Source: Streptococcus sanguinis SK355
GTDB lineage: Bacteria > Bacillota > Bacilli > Lactobacillales > Streptococcaceae
NCBI RefSeq assembly: GCF_000212855.1
Contig: NZ_GL890993.1
Coordinates: 1,925,603-1,989,602, forward strand
DNA length: 64,000 nucleotides
Direction of reading: 5' to 3'
Both the position numbers and the translations under genes were made by a program. Numbering within the stretch: the first letter of the stretch is position 1; the number at the start of each line of letters is the position of its first letter. This document shows, piece after piece, positions 17,073 to 28,133 of this stretch. Below the pieces are notes generated by a model. It was given only the letters and a program-made list of their open reading frames with translations. It ran no database searches and was not told where the DNA came from.

Positions 17073-19061
17073 TCAATCCATCGCCTTTATTTCCAGAATC
17101 ATATCGCGAATCTGTGCGGCCAGCTCGAAGTCGAGAAGGCCGGCAGCTTCTTGCATCTGACCTTCTAGCTTCTTGATCATGTCCTTGCGCTCTTGCTTGC
17201 TGAGGCTTTCGATTTCGACTGTTTCTTCCTTGTCTGGCAGGGCAGCCTTGGTCACGCTGATTAGGTCACGGATTTCTTTCTTGATGGTCTGAGGTACAAT
17301 GCCATGCTCTTCATTATAAGCCATCTGGATTGCCCGACGGCGGGCAGTTTCATCAATAGCGCGCTGCATGGACTGGGTCATGGTATCTGCATACATAATC
17401 ACATGACCTTCACTGTTGCGGGCTGCCCGGCCGATGGTCTGGATCAGGCCACGCTCGTTGCGGAGGAAACCTTCCTTGTCTGCATCAAGAATTGCAACCA
17501 GACTAACCTCAGGCACGTCAATTCCCTCGCGCAGCAGGTTAATCCCAACCAGAACATCAAAGACACCCAAGCGCAGGTCTCGGATAATCTCAGTCCGCTC
17601 CAAGGTCTTGATGTCTGAGTGCATGTACTTGACCTTGACACCCATTTCCTTGAAGTAGTCGGTCAAGTCTTCAGCCATCTTCTTGGTCAGGGTTGTGATA
17701 AAGGTACGTTCGTTCTTTTCAACACGGACATTGATTTCACCCAAGAGGTCATCAATTTGCCCCATGGTTGGGCGGACTTCCACCTCTGGATCCAGAAGCC
17801 CTGTCGGCCGGATAATTTGCTCGATAACAGTATCCGTCTGTTCATTTTCATAGTCGCCCGGCGTAGCCGATACATAGACAATCTGGTGAACATGGCTCTC
17901 GAACTCCTCCCGGCGCAGCGGACGATTGTCCAAGGCAGACGGCAGACGGAAACCATAATTAACCAGCATCTCCTTACGAGAGCGGTCACCATTGTACATG
18001 CCCCGAATCTGTCCCATGGTCATGTGACTCTCATCAATCATAATCAAGAAATCATCAGGGAAAAAGTCCAGAAGGGTATAAGGCGGCTCTCCTTCGCTTC
18101 GACCATCCATATGGCGAGAATAGTTCTCAACGCCGTTGGTATAACCCATTTCACGCAGCATTTCGATATCGTACTCCGTGCGTTGCTTCAAGCGCTGGGC
18201 TTCCAGAAGCTTGCCTTCCTTCTCAAAGATAGCCAGCTGCTCCTCCAGCTCGGCCTGAATCTTGGCAATGGCTACTTCCATGTGGTCTTCATTGGTTACG
18301 AAGTGAGTGGCTGGGAAGATGGCCAAATGGTCCACCTCGCCCAAGACTCGACCGGTCAAGGCTTCAACCTCACGAATCCGGTCAATTTCATCTCCGAAAA
18401 ACTCTACCCGAAAGGCATGCTCATCCCGGGAAGCTGGGAAAATCTCCACCACATCGCCACGAACCCGGAATTTCCCCCGCTGAAAGTCAATGTCATTACG
18501 CTCAAACTGAATATCAACCAAATCATTAAGCAGCTTGTCACGGGAAATCTCTAAGCCAGGACGCAGGCTAACCACACTATCAGAGTATTCCTTAGGCGAA
18601 CCCAGACCATAAATACAAGAGACCGAAGCCACGACAATCACGTCATTGCGCTCCAAGAGGGCTGATGTCGCTGAGTGACGTAGCTTATCAATCTCGTCAT
18701 TGACCGAGCTATCCTTTTCAATATAAGTATCGCTGGAAGGCACATAAGCTTCAGGCTGGTAGTAATCATAGTAGGAAACGAAGTATTCCACAGCGTTATT
18801 GGGGAAGAATTCCTTGAACTCACCATAAAGCTGGCCGGCCAGCGTTTTATTATGGGCGATAACCAGAGTCGGCTTATTGACCTGAGCAATAACCTGACTC
18901 ATGGTATAGGTCTTACCAGTACCAGTCGCCCCCATGAGAATCTGGGCCTTCTCGCCCCCCTCGATATTGTCCACCAGCTGCTCGATAGCCTGAGGCTGGT
19001 CACCTGAAGGCTCATATTTAGAAACCAATTCAAATTTATTATCTGTAATTCTGTTAATCAT
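17073..19061 (-). CDS. uvrB: Excinuclease ABC subunit B
   Basis: UvrB is the damage-verifying helicase-like subunit of nucleotide excision repair. The 662 residues are the normal length. Seen are Walker A GATGTGKT (about residues 43-50), the beta-hairpin [12 protein letters not shown], the DEAD-type [10 protein letters not shown], helicase motifs V/VI ([23 protein letters not shown]) and the C-terminal UVR motif ([22 protein letters not shown], in parts) that contacts UvrC. A long ORF on the opposite strand at 17619-18554 is a shadow. Confidence 0.98.
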   Translation of the reverse strand: MINRITDNKFELVSKYEPSGDQPQAIEQLVDNIEGGEKAQILMGATGTGKTYTMSQVIAQVNKPTLVIAHNKTLAGQLYGEFKEFFPNNAVEYFVSYYDYYQPEAYVPSSDTYIEKDSSVNDEIDKLRHSATSALLERNDVIVVASVSCIYGLGSPKEYSDSVVSLRPGLEISRDKLLNDLVDIQFERNDIDFQRGKFRVRGDVVEIFPASRDEHAFRVEFFGDEIDRIREVEALTGRVLGEVDHLAIFPATHFVTNEDHMEVAIAKIQAELEEQLAIFEKEGKLLEAQRLKQRTEYDIEMLREMGYTNGVENYSRHMDGRSEGEPPYTLLDFFPDDFLIMIDESHMTMGQIRGMYNGDRSRKEMLVNYGFRLPSALDNRPLRREEFESHVHQIVYVSATPGDYENEQTDTVIEQIIRPTGLLDPEVEVRPTMGQIDDLLGEINVRVEKNERTFITTLTKKMAEDLTDYFKEMGVKVKYMHSDIKTLERTEIIRDLRLGVFDVLVGINLLREGIDVPEVSLVAILDADKEGFLRNERGLIQTIGRAARNSEGHVIMYADTMTQSMQRAIDETARRRAIQMAYNEEHGIVPQTIKKEIRDLISVTKAALPDKEETVEIESLSKQERKDMIKKLEGQMQEAAGLLDFELAAQIRDMILEIKAMD

Positions 19062-19196
19062 CTTTTATTCCTTAAATTGTGCTTCTATTATTTTACCATA
19101 TTTGCCCTATTTTCTCTGGATTTGGGTGTAGCTAGAATGGCCACGCTGCTACCATCGTCTGTCTCTTGTCACACCTCTCGTTAAAAGACATAAAAA

Positions 19197-19215
19197 CGCC
19201 CAGCTCAACTGGGCG
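19197..19215 (-). terminator. Terminator after the first CPBP gene
   Basis: CGCCCAG, loop TTGAG, CTGGGCG then TTTTTAT on the leftward strand, just past the stop of the 19222-20169 gene. Confidence 0.85.
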
Positions 19216-19221
19216 AAATGG

Positions 19222-20169
19222 TTATTTCTTAAACATCAGCACCTGAGGCAGGCGATTTTCTTTCTTTAGTGACCAGTAAAGATAGGCAATGCAGCCAATC
19301 AGGACGATACTGGCAAAAATAGATCCTTCAGCACCAAAAGCCCCACCGGATAGCAAATCCACAGAAGATTGTGAGCTATAGTTCAAGATTGAGGTAGATG
19401 CTCCTTGGCCACTGACCTGAATACCATAGATATTTCCTTGCACAAAATTCCAAGCGCCGTGCATACCAGCCAGTACCCACATATTATCATACTTGAGCAT
19501 AAGGAAACAAGCAAAGATACCGTCTAATATGATATTGACAATGGAAAGAATGCTCACACCAGGATTAAAGAGGTGCAGAGCCCCGAATAGGGCGCTAGAA
19601 ATCAAGATACCAATGAAGATATTTGACTTAGCGCTAACCGCTGGAAAGAGCCAAGCACGCGTCACTAGCTCTTCTGTCCCACCTTGCAGAATCCAGAAAG
19701 GAATGATAGCTACAACAAAAATCAAAGACTGCAAGCTAACCTGACCTAATTTCAGACTGCCTGTCCCCGTAACCAAGAGCAAGACCACAACCATTGAAAA
19801 CTGAACTGCTCCAATAAGGAAGCCTTTGAGGAGATTTTTGAACCAGTCTTGTTTATAAAATCCCAGACTAGAAAAAGGACGCTTCTCACGATATCGAACC
19901 CAGAGAAAGACAACAAGAGCGATAAAAAAGAAAGTAAATAGTTCAAAAAATAGACTATAGTGACGGAAAAATTCCATAAGTGCTGCTTGTCCGCCAGTGG
20001 GATTTGTCGCACGGAACAAAATACCAATAACAAGCCCAATCGGAAACATTCCGAACATTCCAGAAAAACGACCTACATAAACAAAACCAATAGCAATCAA
20101 GATAGCCAACCAAACTGGCGGGATATAGCGTGATTGCTTGATAGCATCCAACATACGAGATTTAAACAT
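19222..20169 (-). CDS. CPBP family intramembrane metalloprotease (Abi domain)
   Basis: A 315-residue membrane protein with about eight spans. The three CPBP/Rce1 motifs are present: EELVTR (EExxxR), FGALH (FxxxH) and HGAWN (HxxxN). Family members are prenyl-protease-like and in streptococci are often linked to bacteriocin immunity or membrane-protein processing; the substrate here is not evident. Clearly paralogous to the next upstream gene, sharing layout and motif spacing. Confidence 0.87.
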   Translation of the reverse strand: MFKSRMLDAIKQSRYIPPVWLAILIAIGFVYVGRFSGMFGMFPIGLVIGILFRATNPTGGQAALMEFFRHYSLFFELFTFFFIALVVFLWVRYREKRPFSSLGFYKQDWFKNLLKGFLIGAVQFSMVVVLLLVTGTGSLKLGQVSLQSLIFVVAIIPFWILQGGTEELVTRAWLFPAVSAKSNIFIGILISSALFGALHLFNPGVSILSIVNIILDGIFACFLMLKYDNMWVLAGMHGAWNFVQGNIYGIQVSGQGASTSILNYSSQSSVDLLSGGAFGAEGSIFASIVLIGCIAYLYWSLKKENRLPQVLMFKK

Positions 20170-20245
20170 ATCATTATTCCTTTCCTTGTTTGAATTTATT
20201 ATAGCATATTATTTTAGGATAAGCAAAGGAGAGACATTAGTAAAG

Positions 20246-21190
20246 TTATCGTGACTTTCCCACTATCTCTGTCAACCTACCCTCTTTTTTCATCCTGAGA
20301 ACTAAGTAAATGACAGCCAGCAAGAGAATGAGCGAACTGAAAATAGAGGCTTCAGCGCCGAAAGCTCCACCAGTCAGCCAGCTCAAGTCCGTCTTAGGAA
20401 TAAAGTTCAGGACCGCAGCGTCAACGCCAGTACCACTAACGCTGAAACCGTAGATATTTCCTTGGGTAAAGTTCCAAGCAGCATGAAGTCCTATAATCCC
20501 CCAGATATTGTACGTCCGGAGCAGATAGAGACTTGCAAAGAGGCCAAATAAGGCAATGTTAAGAATGGGAAGAATGGGAAGAATACCAATATCTGGATTG
20601 CCTAGGTGCAAGAGGGCAAAGAGCAGGCTTGAAGTCAGCAAACCGATGGGCAGGTTGGTATTTTTGACAACAACTGGCAGCAGCCAAGCTCGTGTCACTA
20701 GCTCTTCTGCTCCCCCTTGAATCATCCAGAGCGGAAGCAAAATCAAGATATAGAGAAAAGGTTCCAGCGTCAGCTGTCCCCATTCGAAAGAGCCAGCTCC
20801 GCTCAACATCATAAGCAAAGCGACTAGACTAAAGAGGAGAACACCTACTGCCAATCCTTTGACCAGCTCCACCAAGCTTCCTTTTTTGACAAAACCTAGA
20901 GTCGCGAGCGATCGTCCTTCAGCCCAGCGCACCCAGAGGAAGAGAGCCAGTATCATAAATACAAAGCCAAATAAGAGAAAAGGCAGGGCAAAATTGAAGA
21001 AGATTTCAAAGAATCCGCCTTGCCCCAAGAAACCTAGCATAAGACTTAGGAAAGCAGAAATTGGCTCCAAAGCAAGATAGGCCAACTGCTGTCCTCCTTG
21101 CACAAAAATAACAGCCAGTAAAAGAGACAAAATATAAGAAGGGAGAAATCTAGCTTGATTGACTCCATCCAAGATATGTGATTTTTTCAT
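20246..21190 (-). CDS. CPBP family intramembrane metalloprotease, paralogue
   Basis: A 314-residue paralogue of its neighbour, with EELVTRAW, FALLH and HAAWN motifs and the shared C-terminal region LTGGAFGAEASIFSS (the neighbour has LSGGAFGAEGSIFAS). The high similarity across the whole length indicates a tandem duplication. It is the promoter-proximal copy, 76 bp before the second. Confidence 0.87.
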   Translation of the reverse strand: MKKSHILDGVNQARFLPSYILSLLLAVIFVQGGQQLAYLALEPISAFLSLMLGFLGQGGFFEIFFNFALPFLLFGFVFMILALFLWVRWAEGRSLATLGFVKKGSLVELVKGLAVGVLLFSLVALLMMLSGAGSFEWGQLTLEPFLYILILLPLWMIQGGAEELVTRAWLLPVVVKNTNLPIGLLTSSLLFALLHLGNPDIGILPILPILNIALFGLFASLYLLRTYNIWGIIGLHAAWNFTQGNIYGFSVSGTGVDAAVLNFIPKTDLSWLTGGAFGAEASIFSSLILLLAVIYLVLRMKKEGRLTEIVGKSR

Positions 21191-21295
21191 AAGAACCTCA
21201 TTCTATCCTTGCTTTCATTCATTTCCAGTATAGCAGACTTTGCTCTAAGAACAAAGAAAAGTTGCGGCTCAACTTACAAAAACAGAGAGTTCATA

Positions 21296-21312
21296 TGTCA
21301 GAAAACCTAACA
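21296..21312. promoter_or_regulatory. GlnR box upstream of the glutamine transporter
   Basis: TGTCAGAAAACCTAACA matches the GlnR consensus TGTNAN7TNACA at every defined position, with the extra flanking A and T of the streptococcal version. It ends 17 bp before the -35 element, so GlnR with glutamine would repress the operon, as known for glnQ-type operons in pneumococcus. Confidence 0.85.
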
Positions 21313-21328
21313 TAAAAACAGAAGAAAT

Positions 21329-21357
21329 TTGCCTAATCAGTGTTTTTTTGCTATAAT
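21329..21357 (+). promoter_or_regulatory. Promoter of the glutamine transporter
   Basis: -35 TTGCCT (21329-21334), 17-bp spacer, extended -10 TGC-TATAAT (TATAAT at 21352-21357). Confidence 0.75.
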
Positions 21358-21384
21358 GCTAGAATGCTAAAAAGGAGGAAGAAA

Positions 21385-23553
21385 ATGAAGAAAAAATTCT
21401 TAGCAGTCTTGCTAACATTATTTCCATTTTTTGCGTTAGGGGCGACAGCCCAGGCAGATACGGTCAAAATTGTATCCGATACTGCTTACGCACCATTTGA
21501 ATTTAAAGATTCTGATCAGAATTACAAGGGGATTGACGTTGATATCATCAACAAGGTCGCTGAAATCAAGGGATGGGACATTGACATGAGCTTCCCAGGC
21601 TTTGACGCGGCAGTCAATGCGGTCCAAGCTGGCCAGGCGGATGCCATTATGGCTGGTATGACCAAGACAAGCGAGCGCGAAAAAGTTTTTACCATGTCTG
21701 ATACCTACTATGACACCAAGGTCGTTATCGCGACGACCAAGGCAAATACCATCAGCAAATATGAACAGCTGAAAGGGAAGAAAGTCGGTGTCAAAACAGG
21801 AACCGCTGCCCAACGTTTTCTTGAGAAGAACAAGGATAAATATGGCTATACTCTAAAAACCTTTGACACGGGCGACTTAATGTATAACAGCCTTTCTGCT
21901 GGTGATGTCGATGCAGTAATGGACGATCAGCCGGTTATTGAGTACGCCATCAATCAAGGCCAAAACCTGAAAATTTCTATGAAGGGTGAGGCTGTTGGAA
22001 GCTTTGCTTTCGGTGTCAAAAAAGGCAGCAAGCACGAGCACTTAGTTACTGAGTTTAACGAAGCTTTGGCACAGATGAAGAAAGACGGCAGTCTGGATGA
22101 AATCATCAATAAATGGACTGCTTCTAAAGGCAGCTCTGACTCCGCTGTTCCAGAGACTTCCACTCCTGCCGGTCAAAAAGCTAGTCCGACAAAAGACAAA
22201 TACATCATTGCCAGCGACTCATCTTTTGCTCCTTTTGTCTTCCAAGATGACAGCAACCAATACACTGGGATTGACATGGAGCTGATTAAGGCTATTGCCA
22301 AAGACCAAGGATTTACTGTGGAAGTAACCAACCCTGGCTTTGATGCAGCTATCAATAGCGTTCAGACTGGTCAGGCTGATGGAATTATCGCCGGCATGTC
22401 TGTCACTGATGCCCGCAAGAAAACTTTTGACTATTCTGACCCTTACTACACAGCCAACTCTATCTTGGCAGTTAAGGACAGCAGCAATATCAAGTCCTAC
22501 GAGGAACTCAAGGGCAAAACCGTTGGTGTCAAAACCGGTACCGCTTCTCAGACTTTCCTTGAGGAAAACAAGAGCAAGTATGGCTACTCTATTAAAACAT
22601 TCTCAGATGCAGCTTCCATGTATGATAGCCTTAATACTGGCTCCGTCGCAGCTGTGATGGATGATGAGCCCGTTGTCAAATACGCTATCAAACAAGGCAA
22701 GAAGCTTAAAACACCTATTGAAGGTACACCAAGTGGCCAAGTCGCTTTCGCAGTTAAAAAAGGCAGCAATCCTGAGTTGATTGAGATGTTTAACAATGGA
22801 CTGGCAAACCTCAAAGAAAGCGGCAAGTACCAAGAGATTTTAGACAAATATCTGGCTAGCGAGGAAAAGGAATCCACTGTAGATGAGTCCACTATTTGGG
22901 GCTTGCTGCAAAACAACTACCAAGAACTTCTTAAAGGTCTGGGAGTGACGATTGCTTTGGCTCTGATTTCATTTGCGATTGCTATGGTCATCGGGATTAT
23001 CTTTGGTATGTTCAGCGTCAGCCCTTATAAACCGCTGCGCTGGATTGCAGAAATCTTTGTCGATGTCATTCGTGGTATTCCACTGATGATTGTGGCAGCC
23101 TTTATTTTCTGGGGGATTCCTAACCTAATCGAATCCATGACTGGACAACAAAGCCCAATCAACGCTTTCGTTGCAGGAACCATCGCCCTCTCTCTCAATG
23201 CCGGCGCCTATATCGCTGAAATTGTCCGCGGGGGTATCCAAGCAGTTCCAGTTGGACAGATGGAAGCCAGCCGCAGCTTAGGAATTTCCTACTCCAAGAC
23301 CATGCGCAAGATTATCCTGCCACAGGCAACCAAGATTATGCTGCCAAACTTTGTCAATCAGTTTGTCATCGCACTCAAGGATACAACCATAGTCTCAGCC
23401 ATTGGACTGGCCGAGCTCTTCAAAACGGGTAAGGACATCATCGCTCGCAACTATCAGAGTTTCCGGATGTATGCTATCCTAGCCGTGCTCTATCTCATCA
23501 TTATCACGCTCTTGACCCGCTTGGCAAAACGCTTAGAAAAGAGGATTAAGTAA
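21385..23553 (+). CDS. Glutamine/polar amino acid ABC transporter, two fused substrate-binding domains plus permease
   Basis: A 722-residue fusion: signal peptide (1-25), two tandem family 3 solute-binding domains (about 26-250 and 270-490, each with the repeated IxSDxxxAPFxF start and [15 protein letters not shown] segment), then a HisM-type permease domain with the EAA loop [22 protein letters not shown] (in parts). It resembles GlnP of lactococci and streptococci, which imports glutamine and glutamate with the domains anchored to the membrane. The start ATG 21385 follows AAGGAGGAA; 15 upstream codons are excluded. It overlaps glnQ at TAATG. The GlnR box supports a nitrogen role. Confidence 0.92.
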   Translation: MKKKFLAVLLTLFPFFALGATAQADTVKIVSDTAYAPFEFKDSDQNYKGIDVDIINKVAEIKGWDIDMSFPGFDAAVNAVQAGQADAIMAGMTKTSEREKVFTMSDTYYDTKVVIATTKANTISKYEQLKGKKVGVKTGTAAQRFLEKNKDKYGYTLKTFDTGDLMYNSLSAGDVDAVMDDQPVIEYAINQGQNLKISMKGEAVGSFAFGVKKGSKHEHLVTEFNEALAQMKKDGSLDEIINKWTASKGSSDSAVPETSTPAGQKASPTKDKYIIASDSSFAPFVFQDDSNQYTGIDMELIKAIAKDQGFTVEVTNPGFDAAINSVQTGQADGIIAGMSVTDARKKTFDYSDPYYTANSILAVKDSSNIKSYEELKGKTVGVKTGTASQTFLEENKSKYGYSIKTFSDAASMYDSLNTGSVAAVMDDEPVVKYAIKQGKKLKTPIEGTPSGQVAFAVKKGSNPELIEMFNNGLANLKESGKYQEILDKYLASEEKESTVDESTIWGLLQNNYQELLKGLGVTIALALISFAIAMVIGIIFGMFSVSPYKPLRWIAEIFVDVIRGIPLMIVAAFIFWGIPNLIESMTGQQSPINAFVAGTIALSLNAGAYIAEIVRGGIQAVPVGQMEASRSLGISYSKTMRKIILPQATKIMLPNFVNQFVIALKDTTIVSAIGLAELFKTGKDIIARNYQSFRMYAILAVLYLIIITLLTRLAKRLEKRIK

Positions 23554-24293
23554 TGGCAAAATTAAAAATAGATGTGAACGATCTTCATAAATATTACGGG
23601 GAAAACGAAGTCCTAAAGGGAATTACTGCTAAATTCTACGAGGGCGATGTAGTCTGCATCATCGGCCCTTCTGGTTCTGGTAAGTCAACCTTCCTGCGCA
23701 GTCTCAACCTGCTAGAGGAAGTGACCAGCGGAACCATCACAGTTGACGGCTTTGATCTGACGGACAAAAAGACTGACGTGGATCTGGTCCGAGAAAATAT
23801 CGGTATGGTCTTCCAGCACTTCAACCTCTTCCCGCACATGACCGTTCTGGAAAATATCACCTTTGCTCCTGTTGAGCACAAGCGCTTGACTCAAGACGAG
23901 GCAAATAAGCTGGGTATGGAGCTCTTGGAAAAGGTCGGCTTGGCTGATAAAGCTGATGCCAGTCCAGACAGCCTGTCCGGAGGTCAAAAGCAGCGGGTAG
24001 CTATTGCTCGCGGTCTGGCCATGAATCCAGATATCATGCTCTTTGACGAGCCGACTTCTGCCCTTGACCCTGAAATGGTCGGCGATGTTCTCAACGTTAT
24101 GAAGGATCTGGCCCAGCAAGGTATGACCATGCTGATTGTGACCCATGAGATGGGCTTTGCCCGTCAGGTAGCCAACCGCGTTATCTTTACCGCTGATGGC
24201 GAATTCCTAGAAGACGGCAAGCCTGACCAAATCTTTGACAATCCACAGCATCCACGTCTCAAGGACTTCCTAGACAAGGTGCTGAATGTATAA
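23553..24293 (+). CDS. glnQ: Amino acid ABC transporter ATP-binding protein GlnQ
   Basis: A 246-residue ATPase that powers the fused transporter encoded just upstream. It has Walker [11 protein letters not shown]-loop [13 protein letters not shown], signature LSGGQKQRV, Walker [13 protein letters not shown] and the H-loop VTHEMGFA. The TAATG overlap with the upstream stop implies coupled translation in a two-gene operon ending at the hairpin 24305-24326. Confidence 0.95.
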   Translation: MAKLKIDVNDLHKYYGENEVLKGITAKFYEGDVVCIIGPSGSGKSTFLRSLNLLEEVTSGTITVDGFDLTDKKTDVDLVRENIGMVFQHFNLFPHMTVLENITFAPVEHKRLTQDEANKLGMELLEKVGLADKADASPDSLSGGQKQRVAIARGLAMNPDIMLFDEPTSALDPEMVGDVLNVMKDLAQQGMTMLIVTHEMGFARQVANRVIFTADGEFLEDGKPDQIFDNPQHPRLKDFLDKVLNV

Positions 24294-24304
24294 ACACAAA
24301 CGAA

Positions 24305-24326
24305 GAGCCAGCTTATATGCCGGCTC
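24305..24326. terminator. Terminator of the glutamine transporter operon
   Basis: GAGCCAGC, loop TTATAT, GCCGGCTC then TTTTCTTG on the forward strand (one A-C mismatch). It may also serve the converging serine-hydrolase array. Confidence 0.8.
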
Positions 24327-24350
24327 TTTTCTTGTTTCAAAATTTTTAAA

Positions 24351-26132
24351 CTAGATCACCCACCATTGGTAAAGCGACCAGTAGAGGATATTAGCTACTA
24401 TAGCGAGGGCGGATAGACTAGTCAGAACTGTCAGGAAAAGGCGACCTTTTCCGAGACCCTTTCGAGCCTTGCTAAAGAGCGGATAGACTGCACAGCCTGC
24501 TAAAAGTAGGCCTAGTCCTGCAAAGACCATATAGCGCCACTGAGCAATCTCGCTAAAATCTCCTGAAGCTTGCGCCACGAACATTAGAAAGAGATTAATC
24601 GGAAAAGCCAAAACCCCAACAGCTGTTAGAATGTTCCAGACTTTCCATACGTGGTCTGGCTGGTCTTGTTTTTTATGGAAGATGAGTCGATAGGCTCCTA
24701 GAATCAGACTAATGAGGAGTAGACCGAGGGCGTAGATGATACCAAGTCCACCAGAGCCAAGAACAATAAAGTCTTTATAGAAATCAAACTCAGAGACTTT
24801 CTCATAGTCTGCAACGGCCACTGCGATACGGGTCTTGCCTTGGCTCTGATAAATGGTCCAGAAGTTGTTTGGCAATAGCTGATCGTCAGATGGTTCCTGC
24901 AAGTAGTCTGCGGAGGCTGGAATCATTTTAAAGATAGCCAGCGGTCCTTGGTTAAGATTTCGCAGAGTGCGATAATAGCCTGGACTGAACTGCTCTTGGG
25001 TTTCCTTACTGGCTGTTTTGCGCGGTCCAAAGACGAGCTCTGGCATTTGGAAATTATAATTTTGCTCTGTACCTTGATTGGTCATGACGACATAGCCGAT
25101 ACCGTGCTCCAAGTCCAACATTATCCGTGAAGTAGCGCCAGGTGTATTTCCGCCGTGGCCCAACACAGTAGTACCATATTCGTTGGCCCAAAAGCCATGA
25201 GCATTGCGGATGATATCCGTGTCAGGGTAGGTGGAACTGGCAGTATAGAGGGTGTTCCAGGTCTCTGGGCGCTCAAAAAGCGTTTTGCGAGCCAGCAGGG
25301 CTTGGGCGAACTTCTCCAAGTCTTTCAAGGTACCAGTAGCTGCACCGATAGGATAGAGGCCAACAATGAAACTATCCTTTCTCAGAACTTTTCCTTGGAT
25401 GTCATATCCTTTGGCCTCTTGACGCTTTTTCTGAACGTAGGAATTGTCTGATAGATCCGGCAAAATAGCTGTCTTGTCCATGCCCAGAGGTTGGAAAATA
25501 TGCTCATGAGCATAATCAACAAACCGCTGACCGGAGATCCGCTCGACAATCAAAGCCGCCAAGCCGGTACCGTAATTTGAATAAGCTGTGACTGTACCGG
25601 GTTCAAAGGACTGGATAGGTTGTTGTTCTTTAAGGATTTCTTCGATACTTTTATCGTCTTGTAGGTACATGCTTACCTCATCGAATCCCGCCTGATGGTT
25701 CATCAGATCCAGCATGGTGATAGGCTTATCATAGCGGAGATTTTTGAGGAAGCCCTCTGGCAGATAGGTGCGGATGTCTTCTTCTAGGTTAATCTTACCT
25801 TGCTCCCAGAGCTGCATGACAGAGATCCAGACGGTCAGCTTAGTCACGGAACCCCATTCAAAAACGCTGCCGTCATCAGCTTTGACTCCCTTTTCCTTGT
25901 TCATATAGCCAAAGTTTCCTTGATAAATGGTACCGTCCTTATCAAAGACTGCCGTCGCCATGCCGGATGTTGTCTTTTCATGTTCCTTGACAAAGTCTTG
26001 GATTTTCTGGCCAATCTGGTCACGTTCGATACCAGAGGGTAGCTTTTGAGACTCCTCAGCCAGCGCAGTAGCTGGCTGGAAGAGTCCCAGAGTTATAATC
26101 GTTAGAAGCGTTAGAATAAATGATTTTTTCAT
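24351..26132 (-). CDS. Secreted/membrane serine hydrolase, beta-lactamase class C family (copy A1)
   Basis: A 593-residue protein: signal peptide ending in ALA (1-25), an extracellular class C beta-lactamase/penicillin-binding-like domain (about 35-375) and a C-terminal part with four hydrophobic spans ending LYQWW. The catalytic set is intact: Ser95-x-x-Lys98 (SVTK), YSN at 184-186 and HGG at 326-328. Such proteins are serine peptidases or esterases, possibly D-amino-acid peptidases acting on cell wall; the substrate is unknown. It is the last gene of a leftward tandem array and is the A type (ERPETWNTLY, IRNAHGFW). Confidence 0.87.
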   Translation of the reverse strand: MKKSFILTLLTIITLGLFQPATALAEESQKLPSGIERDQIGQKIQDFVKEHEKTTSGMATAVFDKDGTIYQGNFGYMNKEKGVKADDGSVFEWGSVTKLTVWISVMQLWEQGKINLEEDIRTYLPEGFLKNLRYDKPITMLDLMNHQAGFDEVSMYLQDDKSIEEILKEQQPIQSFEPGTVTAYSNYGTGLAALIVERISGQRFVDYAHEHIFQPLGMDKTAILPDLSDNSYVQKKRQEAKGYDIQGKVLRKDSFIVGLYPIGAATGTLKDLEKFAQALLARKTLFERPETWNTLYTASSTYPDTDIIRNAHGFWANEYGTTVLGHGGNTPGATSRIMLDLEHGIGYVVMTNQGTEQNYNFQMPELVFGPRKTASKETQEQFSPGYYRTLRNLNQGPLAIFKMIPASADYLQEPSDDQLLPNNFWTIYQSQGKTRIAVAVADYEKVSEFDFYKDFIVLGSGGLGIIYALGLLLISLILGAYRLIFHKKQDQPDHVWKVWNILTAVGVLAFPINLFLMFVAQASGDFSEIAQWRYMVFAGLGLLLAGCAVYPLFSKARKGLGKGRLFLTVLTSLSALAIVANILYWSLYQWWVI

Positions 26133-26195
26133 GCGATTCTCCTTACAAAATCACGTAGACAAAGCCCGCATCCCTTCAGAAAGGCAGGCAACTTA

Positions 26196-27975
26196 TCACA
26201 GCGCCCAGAACTGATAAAGTGACCAGTAGAGAATATTAGCAACGATGACCAGAGCTGACAGACTAGTCAAGACAGTCAGGAAAAGTCGGCTCTTGCTCAA
26301 TCCTTTTCTTGCCTTGGTCAGAAGCGGGAAGACTGCACAGCCAGCTAAAATTAGACCTAAGCCAGCAAAGACCATGTAGCGCCAGCTAGAAAGGTAGCTA
26401 GGGTCACTTGCTCCTAAAGCTAAGAAAAGGAAATAGAAATTGACAACCACTCCCACTGCTGCAAGGGAAGTCAGATAGGTCCAGATACGAAGTTCTTTAG
26501 GTGTTTTAGACTGATTTTTTTGAATACTAGTCGGAAAAGATCGAGACCACCTCGCACTAAAAGCTGAAGTAAAGCATAGATAACTCCTACTACCATGAAA
26601 ATCAATACAGCCCAATCTCTCATCACGTCTATATCTTTTACTTTGAAAGTATCGCCATAGGCATATGTTACTTTTGCTGTTCCATTTTGCTCACTGACTA
26701 CTGCAAAATCACCGTTCAAAAATTTATTATCAGCTGAATTTGTAACATAACTGGTACGTGGGAATATTCTAGTGAAAGACAGGGGGCCTGTTTCATAATA
26801 TCTTGCTGATCGGTAATTTCCTGCTGGAAATTTGTCGAAAGTTTCCTGCGGAGTCTTTTTCTTAGCTCCAAAGACAAGAGCTGGCATATCGTAATTATAG
26901 ACCTCTTCATGCCCTTGATTGGTCATAATGGTCATACCAATACCATTTTTCAAATCTAACAAGATATAAGAAGAAAAACCATAGGAATTGCCACCGTGAC
27001 CGACAAGAGGCGTGCCATATTCTTGGGTCCAGAAGCCATGCATATTGAGCGGCATATCCGTTCCCGGATAATTCGAAGTTGCCGTATAAAGTGTAGTCCA
27101 AGTCTCAGCATGTTTGAAAAGCTTCTCCTTCTTCAAAAGTGCTTGGGCAAACCTCTGAAAATCACCCATGGTACTCGCTGTAAGACCGACTGGATAAAGA
27201 CCGATATTCATGTAATTCACACCTAGAGATTTACCATTGATATCATAAGTTATCTCTTCCTTCCGTTTCTCAAGGACGTAATCATTATCTTTATAGCCAG
27301 TTAAAAGAGATGTTTTGTTCATACCTAATGGTTGTAAGATATGCTTGCGGGCATAGTCCGCAAAGCTCTGACCGGAGATTCGCTCAACGATATAGGCTGC
27401 CAGTCCCGTACTGAAGTTAGAGTATCCAGTCATAGTGCCTGGTTCATAGAGTTGGGCTGGCTGATTGATCGCAAGGATTTGTTCAATATTCTGCCCTTTA
27501 TTTTCTAGATAAGCGTGAGAAGAGTCCTCAAAGCCTGCTTGATGGTTCATTAGATCCAACATAGTAATGGGCTTGTCATAACGGAGAGTCTTGAGAAATC
27601 CCTCAGGCAGGTAATTGCGAATATCTTCTTCAAGATTAACCTTGCCCTCTTCCCAGAGCTGCATGACAGAGACCCAGACCATTAGCTTCCCAGCAGATCC
27701 CCATTCAAAGACACTATCGTCATCGGCCTTGATGCCTTTTTCTTTATCCATATAACCGAAGTTTCCTTGATAAATTGTACCATTCTTGTCAAAGATAACA
27801 GTCTCCATACCGGCTGTTGTCTTTTCATGTTCCTTGACAAAACTTTCGATTTTCTGACCGATTTTGTCACGGTCCGTACCAGACGGCAGCTTCTGCTCCT
27901 CAGCCAAGGCTGTAACCGGCCGGCAGAGTCCTAGAGTTATAATCGTTAGAAGCGTTAGAATAAATGATTTTTCAT
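26196..27975 (-). pseudogene. Serine hydrolase copy B1, broken by two single-base losses in A tracts
   Basis: The reading frame is homologous to the B2 copy along its whole length but is interrupted twice. At the start, ATG (complement of 27973-27975) is followed by five A where the three intact-start paralogues with this sequence have six, so the native ATG runs into a stop after five codons. Near 26515-26521 an A7 tract stands where the paralogues' frame needs A8 (FKK then NQSK), splitting the last spans into another frame (139-codon frame 26196-26615). The catalytic motifs SAGK, YSN and HGG remain. It could be decaying, phase-variable or a sequencing artefact; a TTG at 27907 might start a form without signal peptide. 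Confidence 0.82.
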
Positions 27976-28133
27976 AGCATTTCCTTTCTGTTCAACTCAA
28001 ATATTCACATAAGCTAAGTTCAAATAATTTGTGCAGTCTCCTTTCAATTTTAGAATCAGCTTATTCTTGTTTCTTAATCATGCGTTTTTCACCTCCTTAT
28101 CCGCCCGATACCAGAGATAAATACTGTAAAGGG

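Noticed and set aside
17619..18554. 311-codon ORF on the forward strand
   Set aside because: It lies wholly opposite uvrB, has no family-like motifs, and is explained by codon bias of the real gene.
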